From contig JACDGS010000016.1 in NCBI GenBank assembly GCA_013821455.1, forward strand, positions 1 to 64,000: a DNA stretch of 64,000 nt. The letters run 5' to 3'. This DNA comes from Chthoniobacterales bacterium. Its GTDB lineage: Bacteria > Verrucomicrobiota > Verrucomicrobiia > Chthoniobacterales > UBA10450. The notes beneath the pieces are model-generated. The model ran no database searches and was not told where the DNA came from. It saw nothing but the letters and a program-made list of their open reading frames with translations. This document shows, piece by piece, positions 8,655-18,593 of the stretch. The position numbers and the translations under genes are program-made. Numbering within the stretch: position 1 is the stretch's first letter; every line of letters begins with the position of its first letter.

Positions 8655-11075
8655 TTACTCATTGCGTAATGCCTCGATGGGGTTGATGGCGATGGCCCGG
8701 CGCGCGGGGATGAGACAGGCGCAGAGGCCGACGACCGCGAGAAGGGCGGCGGTGCCGCTGAGAAAGAGTGGGTTCGTCGCGGAGACTTCGTAGAGCTGCG
8801 CAGTGAGTAAGCGCCCAAGCGCAAGCGCCGCGGCGAGGCCAATAACGAGCCCAATAATCACCGGGCTCATTCCTTGCCTAACGACCAGCCGCAGCACATC
8901 CGCGGTCTGCGCGCCGAGCGCCATGCGGACACCGATCTCGCCCGTCCGTTGCTCGACGGTGAAAGCGACCGCGCCATAAATCCCCACCATCGCGAGGATA
9001 AGCGCGATGGCTGCAAAACCGCCGAGCAGCGCCATCGTTAGGCGACGCTGGCCTAACGATTGCGCGACGATGTCGTCCATGCTCGCGGGCTGGATGATCG
9101 GAATCCCGGAATCAATCTGGTTGAGCGCGCTCTTCACCAGTCGCGTCGTCGCTTCGAGCTTGGCGTTACTTTTAATTACGACCCACATGCCCGGCGCGGT
9201 GCGTTGGGCGAAAGGCCGGTAGAACTCGACCTCGTTCTGTTGATCCAGCTTGAGTGAGCGCACGTCGCCGACCACGCCGACGATCTCCGTGAGATAACCG
9301 GTGCTGTTGTCCGTGCCGAACCACATCCGTTTGCCGATCGGGTTGTCGTTAGGGAAAAGGCGTTGCGCGGTTGCTTTGCTCAGGAGGACGACGAGCGGTT
9401 TATCAACCCCGTCGCCGGCATTGAAGTCACGACCCGACAGCAACGGGATGGCGAGCGTGTTTAAGAGCCCAGGCGAAATCGCTCTCGTTAGGCCGAGAGG
9501 CCGTTGATTAAGCGGGAGAGGATTTCCTTCTGCGCGCGAATACGGAGACGCACTCGAGCTTCCGGTCAGCGGAAGCCCGTCGGTCATCGCGGCCGTTTCA
9601 ATTCCCGGCGTGTTTTTCAACTCACTTTGCAGCCCCTCGCTGAAGCGCGCGATGGCGGCGTTGTCTGGGTAACGCGCCGCGGGCAGACCGACGATGCCCG
9701 TCCAGATCCCGTTAGGTTTGAAGCCGGCTTCCTGATTGCTCAGGCGCACGAAGCTCGCGATGAGCAGCGCCGCGCCGGCTAAAAGGACCACTGACAAACC
9801 GACCTGCGCCGCGACCAGACCGCGCCGAAAATTCTGCTGGCCTTTGCTCCCGCTCACCGAGCGCCCGCCTTCTTTCAAGCCGTCCACCAGATCCGCGCGC
9901 GAACTTTGCCAGGCCGGATAAAGTCCCATCGCGATACCGGTGAGAAGCGACAGCGCGAGCGTAAAGATGAGCACCGACGGATTGAGCCCAATGCTTTTTT
10001 CCAGCGGCAAGTTGTCGGCCGCCAGGGTCGGCGCGAGCGAGACGAGCCAAAGCGCGAGCGCCACTCCGACCGCGCCCGCGATCAAACTGATGAGCGTGCT
10101 TTCAAAAACGAACAGCCTAACGACTCCGCGGCGCGACGCGCCGAGCGCCATGCGCAGCGCAATCTCACGCCGCCGCCCGCTGAAGCGCACGAGCAACAAA
10201 TTCGCGACATTGCTGCAGGCGATGAGCAGCACCGCCGCGACGGCTGCGAGCAGAAGGACGAACGGATCGCGCAAATTCCCGAGCGCATTCTGCATTGCCG
10301 TGACGAGGACCGGCGCCCAGGAATTGTCCGCGTTATCCGGCCATTGCGCGCGATAACTTTGCGCCAGCACCGGCATCGCCGCGCGCGCCTGCTCGATCGT
10401 TAGGCCGGGCTTCAATCGCCCGACCACGCGCAGGAAACTTAGCCCGCGCATCAGCCGCTCGTGCTTCATCCCCTGCAACTGGAAAGGCTTCGCCGTGAAG
10501 ATCGCCGCGTCCGGTCCCCACCAGGCGACCGGCGGTTTTTTGATTACGCCCACGACCGTCGTCGCGACTCCATTCAACGTTAGGCTGCGCCCGACGACAT
10601 TCGGATCGGAGCCAAGCCGCGTGCGCCAGAACACATCGGTGACGAGCGCGACGTCGGCCTTCATTTCCTCCTCAGGACAAAAGAGCCGGCCGAGAATTGG
10701 CCTAACGCCTAACGTCTGCATGTAGTTCGCCGTGATCTCGGCGCCGAAGGTCTGCACCGGATCGCCCGCGCCGGTCATGATGTAATTCGCTCCCGTGTCT
10801 GCGGCGATATTCGAGAAGACCGTCTGCGCGTCGCGAAAATGCCAGAAACGCGGGATCGACATCGGGAGATGCTCGAGATTTCTCTCCTTCGCTTCCGCCT
10901 CGACGATGACGAGACGGTCCGGATTTTCGAAGGTTAGGCCGCGCAGAAAAAGATCGTGGACCAGACTGAAGATCGCGGTGTTCACCCCGATCCCGAGGGC
11001 CAGGGTAATGATGGCAAGCGCGCTGAAACCGGGAGATTTCAGGAGTTGGCGAAGGGCGAAGCGAAGATCAATCAT
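8655..11075 (-). CDS. ADOP-type MacB/FtsX permease, copy 9
   Basis: This 806-residue permease starts [20 protein letters not shown]. The first FtsX group contains RREIALRMALGASRRGVVRL; note LFVFESTL where most copies have QLLTES. The linker reads LKEGGRSVSGSKGQQNFRRG and the C-terminal group contains [20 protein letters not shown], ending INPIEALRNE. The gene carries the inverted motif pair at 9034-9060 inside its coding sequence and a head-to-tail CCTAACG pair at 10701. It is followed by an inverted repeat and preceded by a 37-base gap that holds a tandem CGTTAGG pair. There are no signs of decay. Confidence 0.93.
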   Translation of the reverse strand: MIDLRFALRQLLKSPGFSALAIITLALGIGVNTAIFSLVHDLFLRGLTFENPDRLVIVEAEAKERNLEHLPMSIPRFWHFRDAQTVFSNIAADTGANYIMTGAGDPVQTFGAEITANYMQTLGVRPILGRLFCPEEEMKADVALVTDVFWRTRLGSDPNVVGRSLTLNGVATTVVGVIKKPPVAWWGPDAAIFTAKPFQLQGMKHERLMRGLSFLRVVGRLKPGLTIEQARAAMPVLAQSYRAQWPDNADNSWAPVLVTAMQNALGNLRDPFVLLLAAVAAVLLIACSNVANLLLVRFSGRRREIALRMALGASRRGVVRLFVFESTLISLIAGAVGVALALWLVSLAPTLAADNLPLEKSIGLNPSVLIFTLALSLLTGIAMGLYPAWQSSRADLVDGLKEGGRSVSGSKGQQNFRRGLVAAQVGLSVVLLAGAALLIASFVRLSNQEAGFKPNGIWTGIVGLPAARYPDNAAIARFSEGLQSELKNTPGIETAAMTDGLPLTGSSSASPYSRAEGNPLPLNQRPLGLTRAISPGLLNTLAIPLLSGRDFNAGDGVDKPLVVLLSKATAQRLFPNDNPIGKRMWFGTDNSTGYLTEIVGVVGDVRSLKLDQQNEVEFYRPFAQRTAPGMWVVIKSNAKLEATTRLVKSALNQIDSGIPIIQPASMDDIVAQSLGQRRLTMALLGGFAAIALILAMVGIYGAVAFTVEQRTGEIGVRMALGAQTADVLRLVVRQGMSPVIIGLVIGLAAALALGRLLTAQLYEVSATNPLFLSGTAALLAVVGLCACLIPARRAIAINPIEALRNE
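9034..9060. repeat. Inverted pair of the TCGTTAGGC motif
   Basis: ATCGTTAGGC (9034-9043) and GCCTAACGAT (9051-9060) form a perfect 10-bp stem with a 7-base loop, within the coding sequence of the permease at 8655-11075. Confidence 0.85.
10701..10714 (-). repeat. Tandem pair of the CCTAACG motif
   Basis: Two copies of CCTAACG lie head to tail with no spacer inside a permease gene. The same 14-base tandem recurs in an unrelated gene at 55101-55114. Confidence 0.85.
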
Positions 11076-11091
11076 AGCTTTGAGTTGGATT

Positions 11092-11105
11092 CGTTAGGCG
11101 TTAGG
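11092..11105 (+). repeat. Tandem pair of the CGTTAGG motif in a 37-base intergenic gap
   Basis: CGTTAGGCGTTAGG occupies the gap between the permeases at 8655-11075 and 11113-13578, starting 17 bases upstream of the former's start codon. Confidence 0.85.
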
Positions 11106-11112
11106 CGAAAAC

Positions 11113-13578
11113 TCATTCGGCACGCAGGATCTCCACGGGATTGGCGCGCGCGGCGCGACGCGCCGGCAGCCAGCAGGCCAGTGCTGCCGCGGCGCAAAGC
11201 ACGAGCCCGCCGCCGCACCAGGTGAAAACGTTAGGCGCGGGCATTTCCGCCCACTGGCTTTGGACAAGGCGAAATATCGCCCAGGTGAAAATGCCGCCGG
11301 CGATGAAGCCGGCCACAAGCAGGCGAGCTCCTTGCCTAACGATAAGCTGAATGAGTTGCTGGGCGGTCGCGCCGAGCGCGCTGCGAATGCCAAACTCGCG
11401 CCGGCGCCGCGCGACTTGCAGCGAGAGCAATCCGTAAAGACCGACCGCCGCGAGAATCAAACCGAGCACGCCAAATGCAGAGATAAGGATGAAGATGAAA
11501 CGCTCGGTCGCATGCGCCTGCGCCGCTGCCTGGTCGAGCGAGACGAAGTTGAAAGCGGCGAGACGCGAATCGGCGCGCGCGAGCGCCGCGCGAATCGCGT
11601 TGGCGGTCGGCGGCGCGCTGGCGGATCGCACAACGAAGGTAATTTCGTCGAACTGCGCCGGATCGGTGGCGAGCATTTCCGCGGCGGGCCGCGTGATGGT
11701 GCCGATCACTTCGCCGTCGCGCGGATCGGCGACCACTTTCATCTCCGCCACAACGCCGACGATGGTGAGCCACGGTCGCGGGCTATCGAGTCGTCCCCAC
11801 TTCAAACGTTTGCCGACCGCGTTCTCGTTAGGCCAAAAACGCCGCGCAAGATCTGCCGTGACAATGCAAACCGCCGGCGCAGCGGCACTGTCGCTCGAGA
11901 GAAATTCGCGGCCGTGCAGAAGCGTTTGCCCCATGCCTTGGAAATATCCAGGCACGGCGGCGCGTTCGTAGGAAAGATGAGACCCGCTCGGCGCGGGTGT
12001 CGGCGCGCCCTCGGCGTTAAAGCTCATCAGATCGCGCGGCGCATTCAGCGGCGACGGCGAAGTGACCGTCGCGGAAGTCACGCCGGGCAGAGCGCGCAGT
12101 TGCGCCAGCGACGCGTCGAGAGCGTTCAGCTTCGCCGCGGGGGTGGCAAAGAGCCGATCAGGCAGAGTGCTGTGGAAAGCGACGCGTCCGGTTGTTTCAA
12201 ACCCCCAGGGCTCATTGATCAAGCGGCGAAAATATTGCGTGGTCGTTAGGCTGGCGGTCAGCAGCGCGGCCGAGATCGCGAGTTCGACGACGACAAACGA
12301 GGCGAGAAGCCGGCGCGTATTTCGATCGAGCGTTGCGCCGCGCGAGATGGCACTCATCGCGCCGCGCAGATTAGTCCGCGATGCGCGCACGGCCGGGAGC
12401 AACCCGAAGCCCAAGCCAGTAAAAAGCATCACCCCGGCAGCAAAGGCGAAGACCGGCCAATCCAGTCGCACCGCGTTATCGAATTCGCGCATCGCACTCC
12501 CGGTTGCGTCCATCCCTTCCGGACTGAGGGCGACGAGAAGAGGCGTCGCCCACGAGGCGATCAATAAGCCGACCGCAGTTCCGAGAAGGGAGAGCAAGAG
12601 CGCTTGCGCGAGCTGTTGCCTAACGAGTCTTCCCCGACTCGCGCCTAACGCTGCGCGCAGAGCGAACTCCCCATCGCGCTCGATCACGCGCGCGAGCAGG
12701 AGCCCGGCGAAATTCGCGGCCGCGATCACGAGCGCGCATAAGGCGGCGCCGACGATGACGAGAATCTTCGGCCGTAAATCCATGACGAAGCTCTCACGCA
12801 GCGGCGGCAAATAGGCGGCGCGCGGATTGTTCGGATTCGGATCGGTATGATTAATTGCCGCGCACATCCGGCGCACCGCCTCTTCGGCTTGCGCGATCGT
12901 TAGGCCAGCGCGCAGACGGCCGACGCCGTAAAGATAATGATTGTACGGCGTCGCCGCCGTGATGGGTGGCAGCGCGAGCGGCAGCCAGATGCTCGCGCGA
13001 TAAGGATGCCGAAAAGTTTTCGGCATCACACCGACGATCGTGCGTGGCGCGCCATCGAGGGTGATCGTTAGGCCAAGAACATCGCGTCGCGCGCCTAACG
13101 AGTGCCGCCAGAAATCGTCGCTCACGATTGCGACCGCCGGACCGCCCGGCCGATCTTCTTCCGCAGTGAAGTTGCGCCCGAGCGCCGGAGCCAAACCGAG
13201 CACGGTAAGAAAATTCGCGCTGATCCGCGCCGCCGGCAGAGATTGCGCGGGCGCGCCGGCCGTTCGGCCGATGGTTGCGTCGGCGCCCGTGGCCGCGCCG
13301 ATGTCTTCGAAAATATCGCGTCCAAATTCGCGCCAACGTTGCACGGTGCGGTCGCCGAGATTTGCGGAAGCACCGCGCGCTCCGTTTTCATCTTGCGCCT
13401 CGTAAACGCGCACCAGCCGATCGGCGTGCGGGAACGGCAGCGGCCGCAGAAGCGTTCCCTCGACCACGGAAAAAATTGCGGTGTTCGCCCCAATCCCGAG
13501 CGCAAGTGTGATCACCGCAACGGCGGTAAAGGCCGGGGATTTTACTAACATCCGCCACGCGTAACGTAGATCGTTCAT
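11113..13578 (-). CDS. ADOP-type MacB/FtsX permease, copy 8
   Basis: I place the start at 13578, where MNDLRYAWRMLVKSPAFTAV matches the family N-terminus and overlaps the previous gene's stop by 4 bases (ATGA). The frame stays open a further 133 codons upstream, but that part is antisense to the copy 7 reading frame. The 821-residue product is one of the more divergent copies. The first FtsX group has [20 protein letters not shown] followed by QLAQALLLS, and the second has RREFGIRSALGATAQQLIQL. The protein ends ANPVEILRAE. Its second periplasmic domain has the usual GxxL-LLHGREF form. The tight coupling to copy 7 suggests co-translation. Confidence 0.92.
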   Translation of the reverse strand: MNDLRYAWRMLVKSPAFTAVAVITLALGIGANTAIFSVVEGTLLRPLPFPHADRLVRVYEAQDENGARGASANLGDRTVQRWREFGRDIFEDIGAATGADATIGRTAGAPAQSLPAARISANFLTVLGLAPALGRNFTAEEDRPGGPAVAIVSDDFWRHSLGARRDVLGLTITLDGAPRTIVGVMPKTFRHPYRASIWLPLALPPITAATPYNHYLYGVGRLRAGLTIAQAEEAVRRMCAAINHTDPNPNNPRAAYLPPLRESFVMDLRPKILVIVGAALCALVIAAANFAGLLLARVIERDGEFALRAALGASRGRLVRQQLAQALLLSLLGTAVGLLIASWATPLLVALSPEGMDATGSAMREFDNAVRLDWPVFAFAAGVMLFTGLGFGLLPAVRASRTNLRGAMSAISRGATLDRNTRRLLASFVVVELAISAALLTASLTTTQYFRRLINEPWGFETTGRVAFHSTLPDRLFATPAAKLNALDASLAQLRALPGVTSATVTSPSPLNAPRDLMSFNAEGAPTPAPSGSHLSYERAAVPGYFQGMGQTLLHGREFLSSDSAAAPAVCIVTADLARRFWPNENAVGKRLKWGRLDSPRPWLTIVGVVAEMKVVADPRDGEVIGTITRPAAEMLATDPAQFDEITFVVRSASAPPTANAIRAALARADSRLAAFNFVSLDQAAAQAHATERFIFILISAFGVLGLILAAVGLYGLLSLQVARRRREFGIRSALGATAQQLIQLIVRQGARLLVAGFIAGGIFTWAIFRLVQSQWAEMPAPNVFTWCGGGLVLCAAAALACWLPARRAARANPVEILRAE

Positions 13579-15986
13579 TCGGCGCGAAGGACGGTGACGG
13601 GATTGACGCTGGCAGCGCGACGCGCCGGAAGCCAACAGGCGAGGAGCGCCGCCAGCGCGAGGAGAAGTGCGACGGCGCTGTAAATTAAAGGATCGACTGC
13701 GTTGACCTCGAAAAGGAAGGTCCGCAGGACACGCGACGAAATAAGTGCCCCGAGGAATCCGATCGTTAGGCCGATGCCTAACAAATGAATTCCCTGTCCC
13801 AAAATAAGGGCGCGGATGTCCGAGCGCTGCGCGCCGACCGCGAGGCGGATGCCGATTTCGCGCAGGCGGCTCAACGCATTGTAAGACAGGACGCCGTAGA
13901 GGCCGACGGTTGACAGGAGCAGCGCGAGCCCGGCGAAAATGGCGAGAAGGAAACTGATGAAACGCGGGGCGGCCCAAGTTTCCTGCACGCGGTCGAGCAT
14001 CGAGCGGACTTCGTAGACGGGCTGTGCGGGATCGACCGCGGCCACGGCGGCGCGAATCGATTTCTCCAGGGCAGAGGGTGCGGCATCCGTGCGCACGAGG
14101 AGGACGAAGTTAGTGCGCTCGACCTGCGTCTGCGGAAAGTAAACGATCGACAGCGACGAGACCTGATCGAAGCCGCGCAATTTCATTCGCGCGACGACGC
14201 CGATGATTTCGAAAAGCCGCGGCTTGCCGGTGTCGTCCGGGTCGATGCGCAAGCGTTTCCCCAGCGGATTTTGTCCGCGGAAAAATTGATCCGCGACCGA
14301 TTGATCAATGATCGTGACGAGCGGCGAAGTGCCGCTGTCGCGTTGATCGAAGGCTCGACCGCGCAAGAGCGTTCCCTTGAGCGTCGCGAAATAATCTCCC
14401 CTAACGATCTCAGTGTCGGCGGAAGTCCCCTGACCGGGAGGTGGCTCGGGCGCGCCTTCGGGAAGTATGTCGGTCTGCCAACCGGCCATCATCGGCGGAT
14501 TCGAACTGAGCGCCGCGCCCGTCACGCCGGGCAACGCGCGCACCCGCTCGAGCAGGCGATCGGAGAACTGCACGACCTTTTCCTTCGTCGTGTAAACACG
14601 GAACGGCAGGTCGAGCCGGGCCGTAAGCATGCCGCGCGGTTCGAAGCCTAACGAGAGCGATTGCGCGCGCGCGAAGCTCTTCAGGACGAGTCCGGCCGCG
14701 CTCAGGAGCATGAGAGTGAGCGCGATTTCACCGATGACGAGCGCGTTGCGCGTTCGCCGCGAGGCAAGTGAATCGGAGCTGCCGCGCGCGCCCGCACCAA
14801 GCGCGAGCTGCACGTCGGTTTTGGCCGCGAGGCGCGCGGGCCAGAGGCCGAAAAGGAAATTCGTGCAGAACGCGAGAGCGAGGGTGAAGAGCAGAACCCG
14901 ACCATCGAGCTGCACGGCGTCGAGCCGCGGAATTCCCGCGGGGCTAAGCGCGATGATCGCGTCGCGTCCCCAGAACGCGATGAGAAAACCGCCGAGTCCG
15001 CCGAGGAGAGCGAGGAGCGAGCTTTCGAGCAAAAGTTGCCTAACGATTTGTCCGCGACTGGCTCCGAGAGCCGCGCGGACGGCGAATTCGCGCGAGCGCG
15101 CAGCGCCGCGGACGGCGAGGAGGTTGGCGAGATTCGCGCAGGCGATGAGGAGGACGAGGCCGACCGCGCCTAACAATAAGGTGAGATTCTTGCGATAAGA
15201 GCCGACCTGATTTTCCAGGAGCGATGTGACCGTCGCGGAAACGCCGGTGTTCGTCGCCGGAAACCTTTTCGTTAGGCCAGCGGCGAGCGCTTGCATTTGC
15301 GCGCGCGCTTGCTCGACGCTCACGCCGTTCTTCAAGCGGCCCCAACCGTAAAGCCCGGGATGATTTTGGCGATCCTCCCAAACGCCAGCGCGGCGTATGA
15401 TCGGCACCCACACATCGACGCCATCGGGCGAAGTCATTTGCGGCGGCATCACCCCGACCACGGTGTAGAGCGCGTTGTGCAGATTGATGGCGCGGCCGAG
15501 GACGTTTGAGGTGCGCTGGAAGGCGCGCTGCCACAAGCCGTCGCTGATGACGGCGAGGGCCGGACCGCCGCGGCGATCTTCTTCTTCGCTAAAGGCGCGA
15601 CCGAGTTCCGGCGCAAGCCCGAGGACTTTGAAAAAGTTCGCCGACACCACCGCGCCGGAAATTCTTTCCGCGTCGCGTCCGGCGATGCCGCTGAGATTAA
15701 ATGATTCGCGCCGGCTGACTGCGAGATTTTCGAAAACGGTGTTGTCGTGTTTCCAATCGAGGAAATCGAGCCAGTTAATCGAGATCGCGGATTGCACCTG
15801 GTCGGCTTCGCTCAGGTAAACGATGCGTTGCGCGTCCGGGTAGGGCAGCGGCTGAAGCAGAACCGCGTTGATCACGCTAAAGATGGCGGTGTTGGCGCCG
15901 ATGCCTAACGAGAGGGTGAGGATGGCGATAAAGGTGAAGCCAGGTGATTTGGCGAGTTGGCGGAAGGCGAGACGCAGGTTGTTCAT
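13575..15986 (-). CDS. ADOP-type MacB/FtsX permease, copy 7
   Basis: An 803-residue permease starting MNNLRLAFRQLAKSPGFTFI. The first FtsX group contains [20 protein letters not shown] and LLLESSLLALLGGLGGFLIA. The linker GARGSSDSLASRRTRNALVI precedes the third helix region. The second FtsX group has LREIGIRLAVGAQRSDIRAL and the C-terminus is VNPVTVLRAE. It overlaps copy 8 by 4 bases and follows copy 6 after 5 bases, so copies 6-8 look like one translational unit. All family blocks are intact. Confidence 0.93.
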   Translation of the reverse strand: MNNLRLAFRQLAKSPGFTFIAILTLSLGIGANTAIFSVINAVLLQPLPYPDAQRIVYLSEADQVQSAISINWLDFLDWKHDNTVFENLAVSRRESFNLSGIAGRDAERISGAVVSANFFKVLGLAPELGRAFSEEEDRRGGPALAVISDGLWQRAFQRTSNVLGRAINLHNALYTVVGVMPPQMTSPDGVDVWVPIIRRAGVWEDRQNHPGLYGWGRLKNGVSVEQARAQMQALAAGLTKRFPATNTGVSATVTSLLENQVGSYRKNLTLLLGAVGLVLLIACANLANLLAVRGAARSREFAVRAALGASRGQIVRQLLLESSLLALLGGLGGFLIAFWGRDAIIALSPAGIPRLDAVQLDGRVLLFTLALAFCTNFLFGLWPARLAAKTDVQLALGAGARGSSDSLASRRTRNALVIGEIALTLMLLSAAGLVLKSFARAQSLSLGFEPRGMLTARLDLPFRVYTTKEKVVQFSDRLLERVRALPGVTGAALSSNPPMMAGWQTDILPEGAPEPPPGQGTSADTEIVRGDYFATLKGTLLRGRAFDQRDSGTSPLVTIIDQSVADQFFRGQNPLGKRLRIDPDDTGKPRLFEIIGVVARMKLRGFDQVSSLSIVYFPQTQVERTNFVLLVRTDAAPSALEKSIRAAVAAVDPAQPVYEVRSMLDRVQETWAAPRFISFLLAIFAGLALLLSTVGLYGVLSYNALSRLREIGIRLAVGAQRSDIRALILGQGIHLLGIGLTIGFLGALISSRVLRTFLFEVNAVDPLIYSAVALLLALAALLACWLPARRAASVNPVTVLRAE

Positions 15987-15991
15987 AAGAT

Positions 15992-18406
15992 TTACTCTGT
16001 GCGCAAGGCGACCATCGGATCGACGATGCTGGCGCGGCGGGCGGGGACGAGGCAGGCGATAAGCGCGACCGCTCCGAGCGCGAGCGAGAGCACGAAATAA
16101 GTCAGCAGATCCGTCGCCCCCACCCCGAAGAGCAGGCGGGTGAGGAGGCGCATCACGCCTAACGAGGCTAAGACTCCAAGCGCAAGTCCGAGCCCAACCA
16201 GAGTCATGCCTTCGCGCACGACGAGGCCGAGGACGTCGCGCCGTTGCGCGCCCAGGGCAATGCGAATCCCGAGGTCGCGCGTGCGCTGCGCGACGGAGTA
16301 GGAGATGACGCCGTACAAACCGATCGCGGCTAGAAGCAACGCCACGCCGGCGAAAATCGCCAGCAGCATCATGGTGAATTTCCGCTGCAACAAGGAGCGC
16401 GCGACGAAATCCGCCATCGTGCGCGGGTTGCCTAACGGGACAGATTTATTCACGCGCCAAACGGCGCTCTGGGCGGCGGGCAGGAGCGAAAGAGAATTCG
16501 CGGGCGCAGTTTTCACGGCCACGAAAACGCCCGGCCACATCGCCTGGCCTAACGGCTGATAGACTTCCATGTTTGGCGTGCTCGCGAGCGACTCGTGCCT
16601 AACGTTGCCGACGACGCCGATGATCCGCAGGGTTTGATCCTTCGGGCCAAAGTTCGTGATTACTTTCCCGACCGGATCCTGATGGAGAAACAAGTTCTGC
16701 GCGACGGCGTCGTTGATGATCGCGACCAGTTCCGAGCCTTTGGCGTCGTGCTCATTGAAGTTGCGTCCGCGCAAAAGCGGGATGCCCATGGTCGAAAAAT
16801 AATCCGGCGTCGCGACACGGATGTCGGCGTCGTGGCTCGCGGTCTCGCCCGCGAGTTGGAACGAGCGCGAGCTGTTGCCGCCGGCCAGCGGTAGTCGGCT
16901 GACCCCGCCGACCGCTTTCACCCCCGGGACTTCGCGGAGTTGCTCGAACGTTTGCCGATAGAAAACAATTTGCTGGTCTTCGGTCCAGCGCGCGGGCGCG
17001 CCGATGTTGAAGATGAGCAGATGATCGGTTTTGAATCCGGGATCGACGTTCGCCAATTTCGCGAAGCTCTTCACCAGCAGCCCGGCGCCGATGAGCAGAA
17101 CGAGTGACAACGCGACTTCGAGGGTGATGAGAATCGCGCGGCCGCGACCGCCCGCCGCGGTGCCGCCGCGCGCGCCTTGATTCAGCGCGATCGCCGGAGT
17201 CGCGGAGGACGCGCTGAGCGCCGGCGCGAGGCCGAAGAGAATTCCAGTAGCGAGCGAAATGCCGAGCCCGAAGGCAACGACCTGCCAGTTGAGGCCGATG
17301 GTTTTGAAAACGCTGATCCCGTGCGGACTGATCGAAAGCAGCAACGGGATCGCCCACGCCGCGAGGATCACGCCTAACGACCCGGCCACGAGCGCGAGAA
17401 GAATGCTTTCGGTGAGCAGTTGCCTAACGAGTCGGCTGCGGCTCGCCCCGAGCGCGGAGCGGATGGAAACTTCGCGCGCCCGGACCGTCCCGCGCGCAAG
17501 GAGCAGATTTGCGACGTTGGCGCAGCCGATGAAGAGAAGCGCGCCGACCGCAGCGAAGAGCAGCAGCAAGACCGGCCGCAACGAACCGACCGCATCTTCA
17601 TGCAGCGGCACAATCTTGACGCCGGTGTCTTTGTTCGCGTCGGGATATTGTTTTTCGAGACGCTGGCCGATCGTGTTCATCTCGGCGCGCGCGCGTTCCA
17701 AAGTCACGCCCGGCTTCAACCGCGCCCAAGCCTCGAGGTAAACGCTGTCGCGCTGCGTGCGCGGATCCTCGTGCGCGCGCAACGAATTCGGCGGCACGCC
17801 GTAGGGCGAGGGGAGCCAGAGCTCGCCGTAGTTATCCGGCGAAAAACTCGGCGGCATCACGCCGACAATCGTGCGCGGCTCGCCGTCCAACATCATCTCG
17901 CGGCCGACGATGCTTTTGTCCGCGCCGTAGCGCCGCGCCCAAAGTTCGGCGCCGATTACGACGACGTTGTCGTGGCCGAGTTTGTCGTCCGAGGGAAGAA
18001 GCGTGCGGCCTAACAATGGCGAAACGCCGAAGAGCGAAAACAAACTCGCCGTCGTCCGCGAAATGCGAATGCGTTCGGGTTGATCGCCATCGGTCAAATC
18101 GCCCGACGCACCGGAGCTCGCGGCGGTGTTGGAAAAGACGTCGTTCTGCGCCGTCCAATCGAGAAAATTCGCGGGCGAGCAATCGCCCTGCGACTCGCCG
18201 GTGGTGCGATCCATCTGCGCGAGCGTGACGATGTTTTCCGAATCGGGGTACGGCAGCGGATGAAGGAGCACGCCGTCGATCACGCTAAAAATCGCGCTCG
18301 AGCCGGCGATGCCTAACGAAAGCGTAACGATCGCGACCAGCGTGAAGCCGGGATTTTTCAAAAGCATCCGCAGCCCGAAACGGAGATCTTGCAAAAGTGT
18401 GTGCAT
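15992..18406 (-). CDS. ADOP-type MacB/FtsX permease, copy 6
   Basis: An 804-residue permease starting MHTLLQDLRFGLRMLLKNPG, the LLQD-type N-terminus also found in copies 2 and 3. This divides the array into at least two sequence subtypes (LLQD-RF versus N-LR-A-RQL). The first FtsX group contains REVSIRSALGASRSRLVRQL and the second RDLGIRIALGAQRRDVLGLV. The protein ends VDPMVALRTE. Its start lies only four bases from the TAA of a permease C-terminal remnant (18410), which implies that an intact permease once stood directly upstream. Confidence 0.93.
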   Translation of the reverse strand: MHTLLQDLRFGLRMLLKNPGFTLVAIVTLSLGIAGSSAIFSVIDGVLLHPLPYPDSENIVTLAQMDRTTGESQGDCSPANFLDWTAQNDVFSNTAASSGASGDLTDGDQPERIRISRTTASLFSLFGVSPLLGRTLLPSDDKLGHDNVVVIGAELWARRYGADKSIVGREMMLDGEPRTIVGVMPPSFSPDNYGELWLPSPYGVPPNSLRAHEDPRTQRDSVYLEAWARLKPGVTLERARAEMNTIGQRLEKQYPDANKDTGVKIVPLHEDAVGSLRPVLLLLFAAVGALLFIGCANVANLLLARGTVRAREVSIRSALGASRSRLVRQLLTESILLALVAGSLGVILAAWAIPLLLSISPHGISVFKTIGLNWQVVAFGLGISLATGILFGLAPALSASSATPAIALNQGARGGTAAGGRGRAILITLEVALSLVLLIGAGLLVKSFAKLANVDPGFKTDHLLIFNIGAPARWTEDQQIVFYRQTFEQLREVPGVKAVGGVSRLPLAGGNSSRSFQLAGETASHDADIRVATPDYFSTMGIPLLRGRNFNEHDAKGSELVAIINDAVAQNLFLHQDPVGKVITNFGPKDQTLRIIGVVGNVRHESLASTPNMEVYQPLGQAMWPGVFVAVKTAPANSLSLLPAAQSAVWRVNKSVPLGNPRTMADFVARSLLQRKFTMMLLAIFAGVALLLAAIGLYGVISYSVAQRTRDLGIRIALGAQRRDVLGLVVREGMTLVGLGLALGVLASLGVMRLLTRLLFGVGATDLLTYFVLSLALGAVALIACLVPARRASIVDPMVALRTE

Positions 18407-18409
18407 AAA

Positions 18410-18579
18410 TTATTCGGCGCGGAGTGTGATCATCGGATTGACGCGCGAGGCCCGGCGGACCGGTAACGCGGGCATCCTGCCTGCAGGTTCGTCGGCGGTG
18501 CAGGCAAGATGCCCGCACGACCTGACAGCCAGGATGGCTGTGTTACGCGATCGGCCAAAGTGAGGCGCAGGTTGTTCAT
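18410..18579 (-). pseudogene. Collapsed permease relic: both gene ends joined by inverted repeats
   Basis: On the minus strand, ATG at 18579 opens MNNLRLTLADR, which looks like an ADOP N-terminus. At the other end, codons 18412-18460 spell RRASRVNPMITLRAE with a TAA at 18410, the classic ADOP C-terminus. The two parts are in different frames and the roughly 780 residues between them are gone, replaced by inverted repeats at 18462-18548. The C-terminal piece may instead be the lost end of the broken copy at 18594-19835. Either way it is not functional. Confidence 0.6.
18462..18548. repeat. Inverted repeats inside a permease relic
   Basis: GCGGGCATCCTGCCTGCAG (about 18469-18487) faces TGCAGGCAAGATGCCCGC (about 18499-18516). 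A second dyad, CAGCCAGGATGGCTG, follows. An outer TAACGCG/CGCGTAA-like pairing (18464 and 18543) closes the set. The arms differ from the 8505 family. Confidence 0.65.
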
Positions 18580-18593
18580 TACTCAGTTTTTCG

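Noticed and set aside
11113-13977. Long form of permease copy 8 starting at 13977
   Set aside because: The extra 133 residues lie opposite copy 7 and are not family sequence; the true start is 13578.
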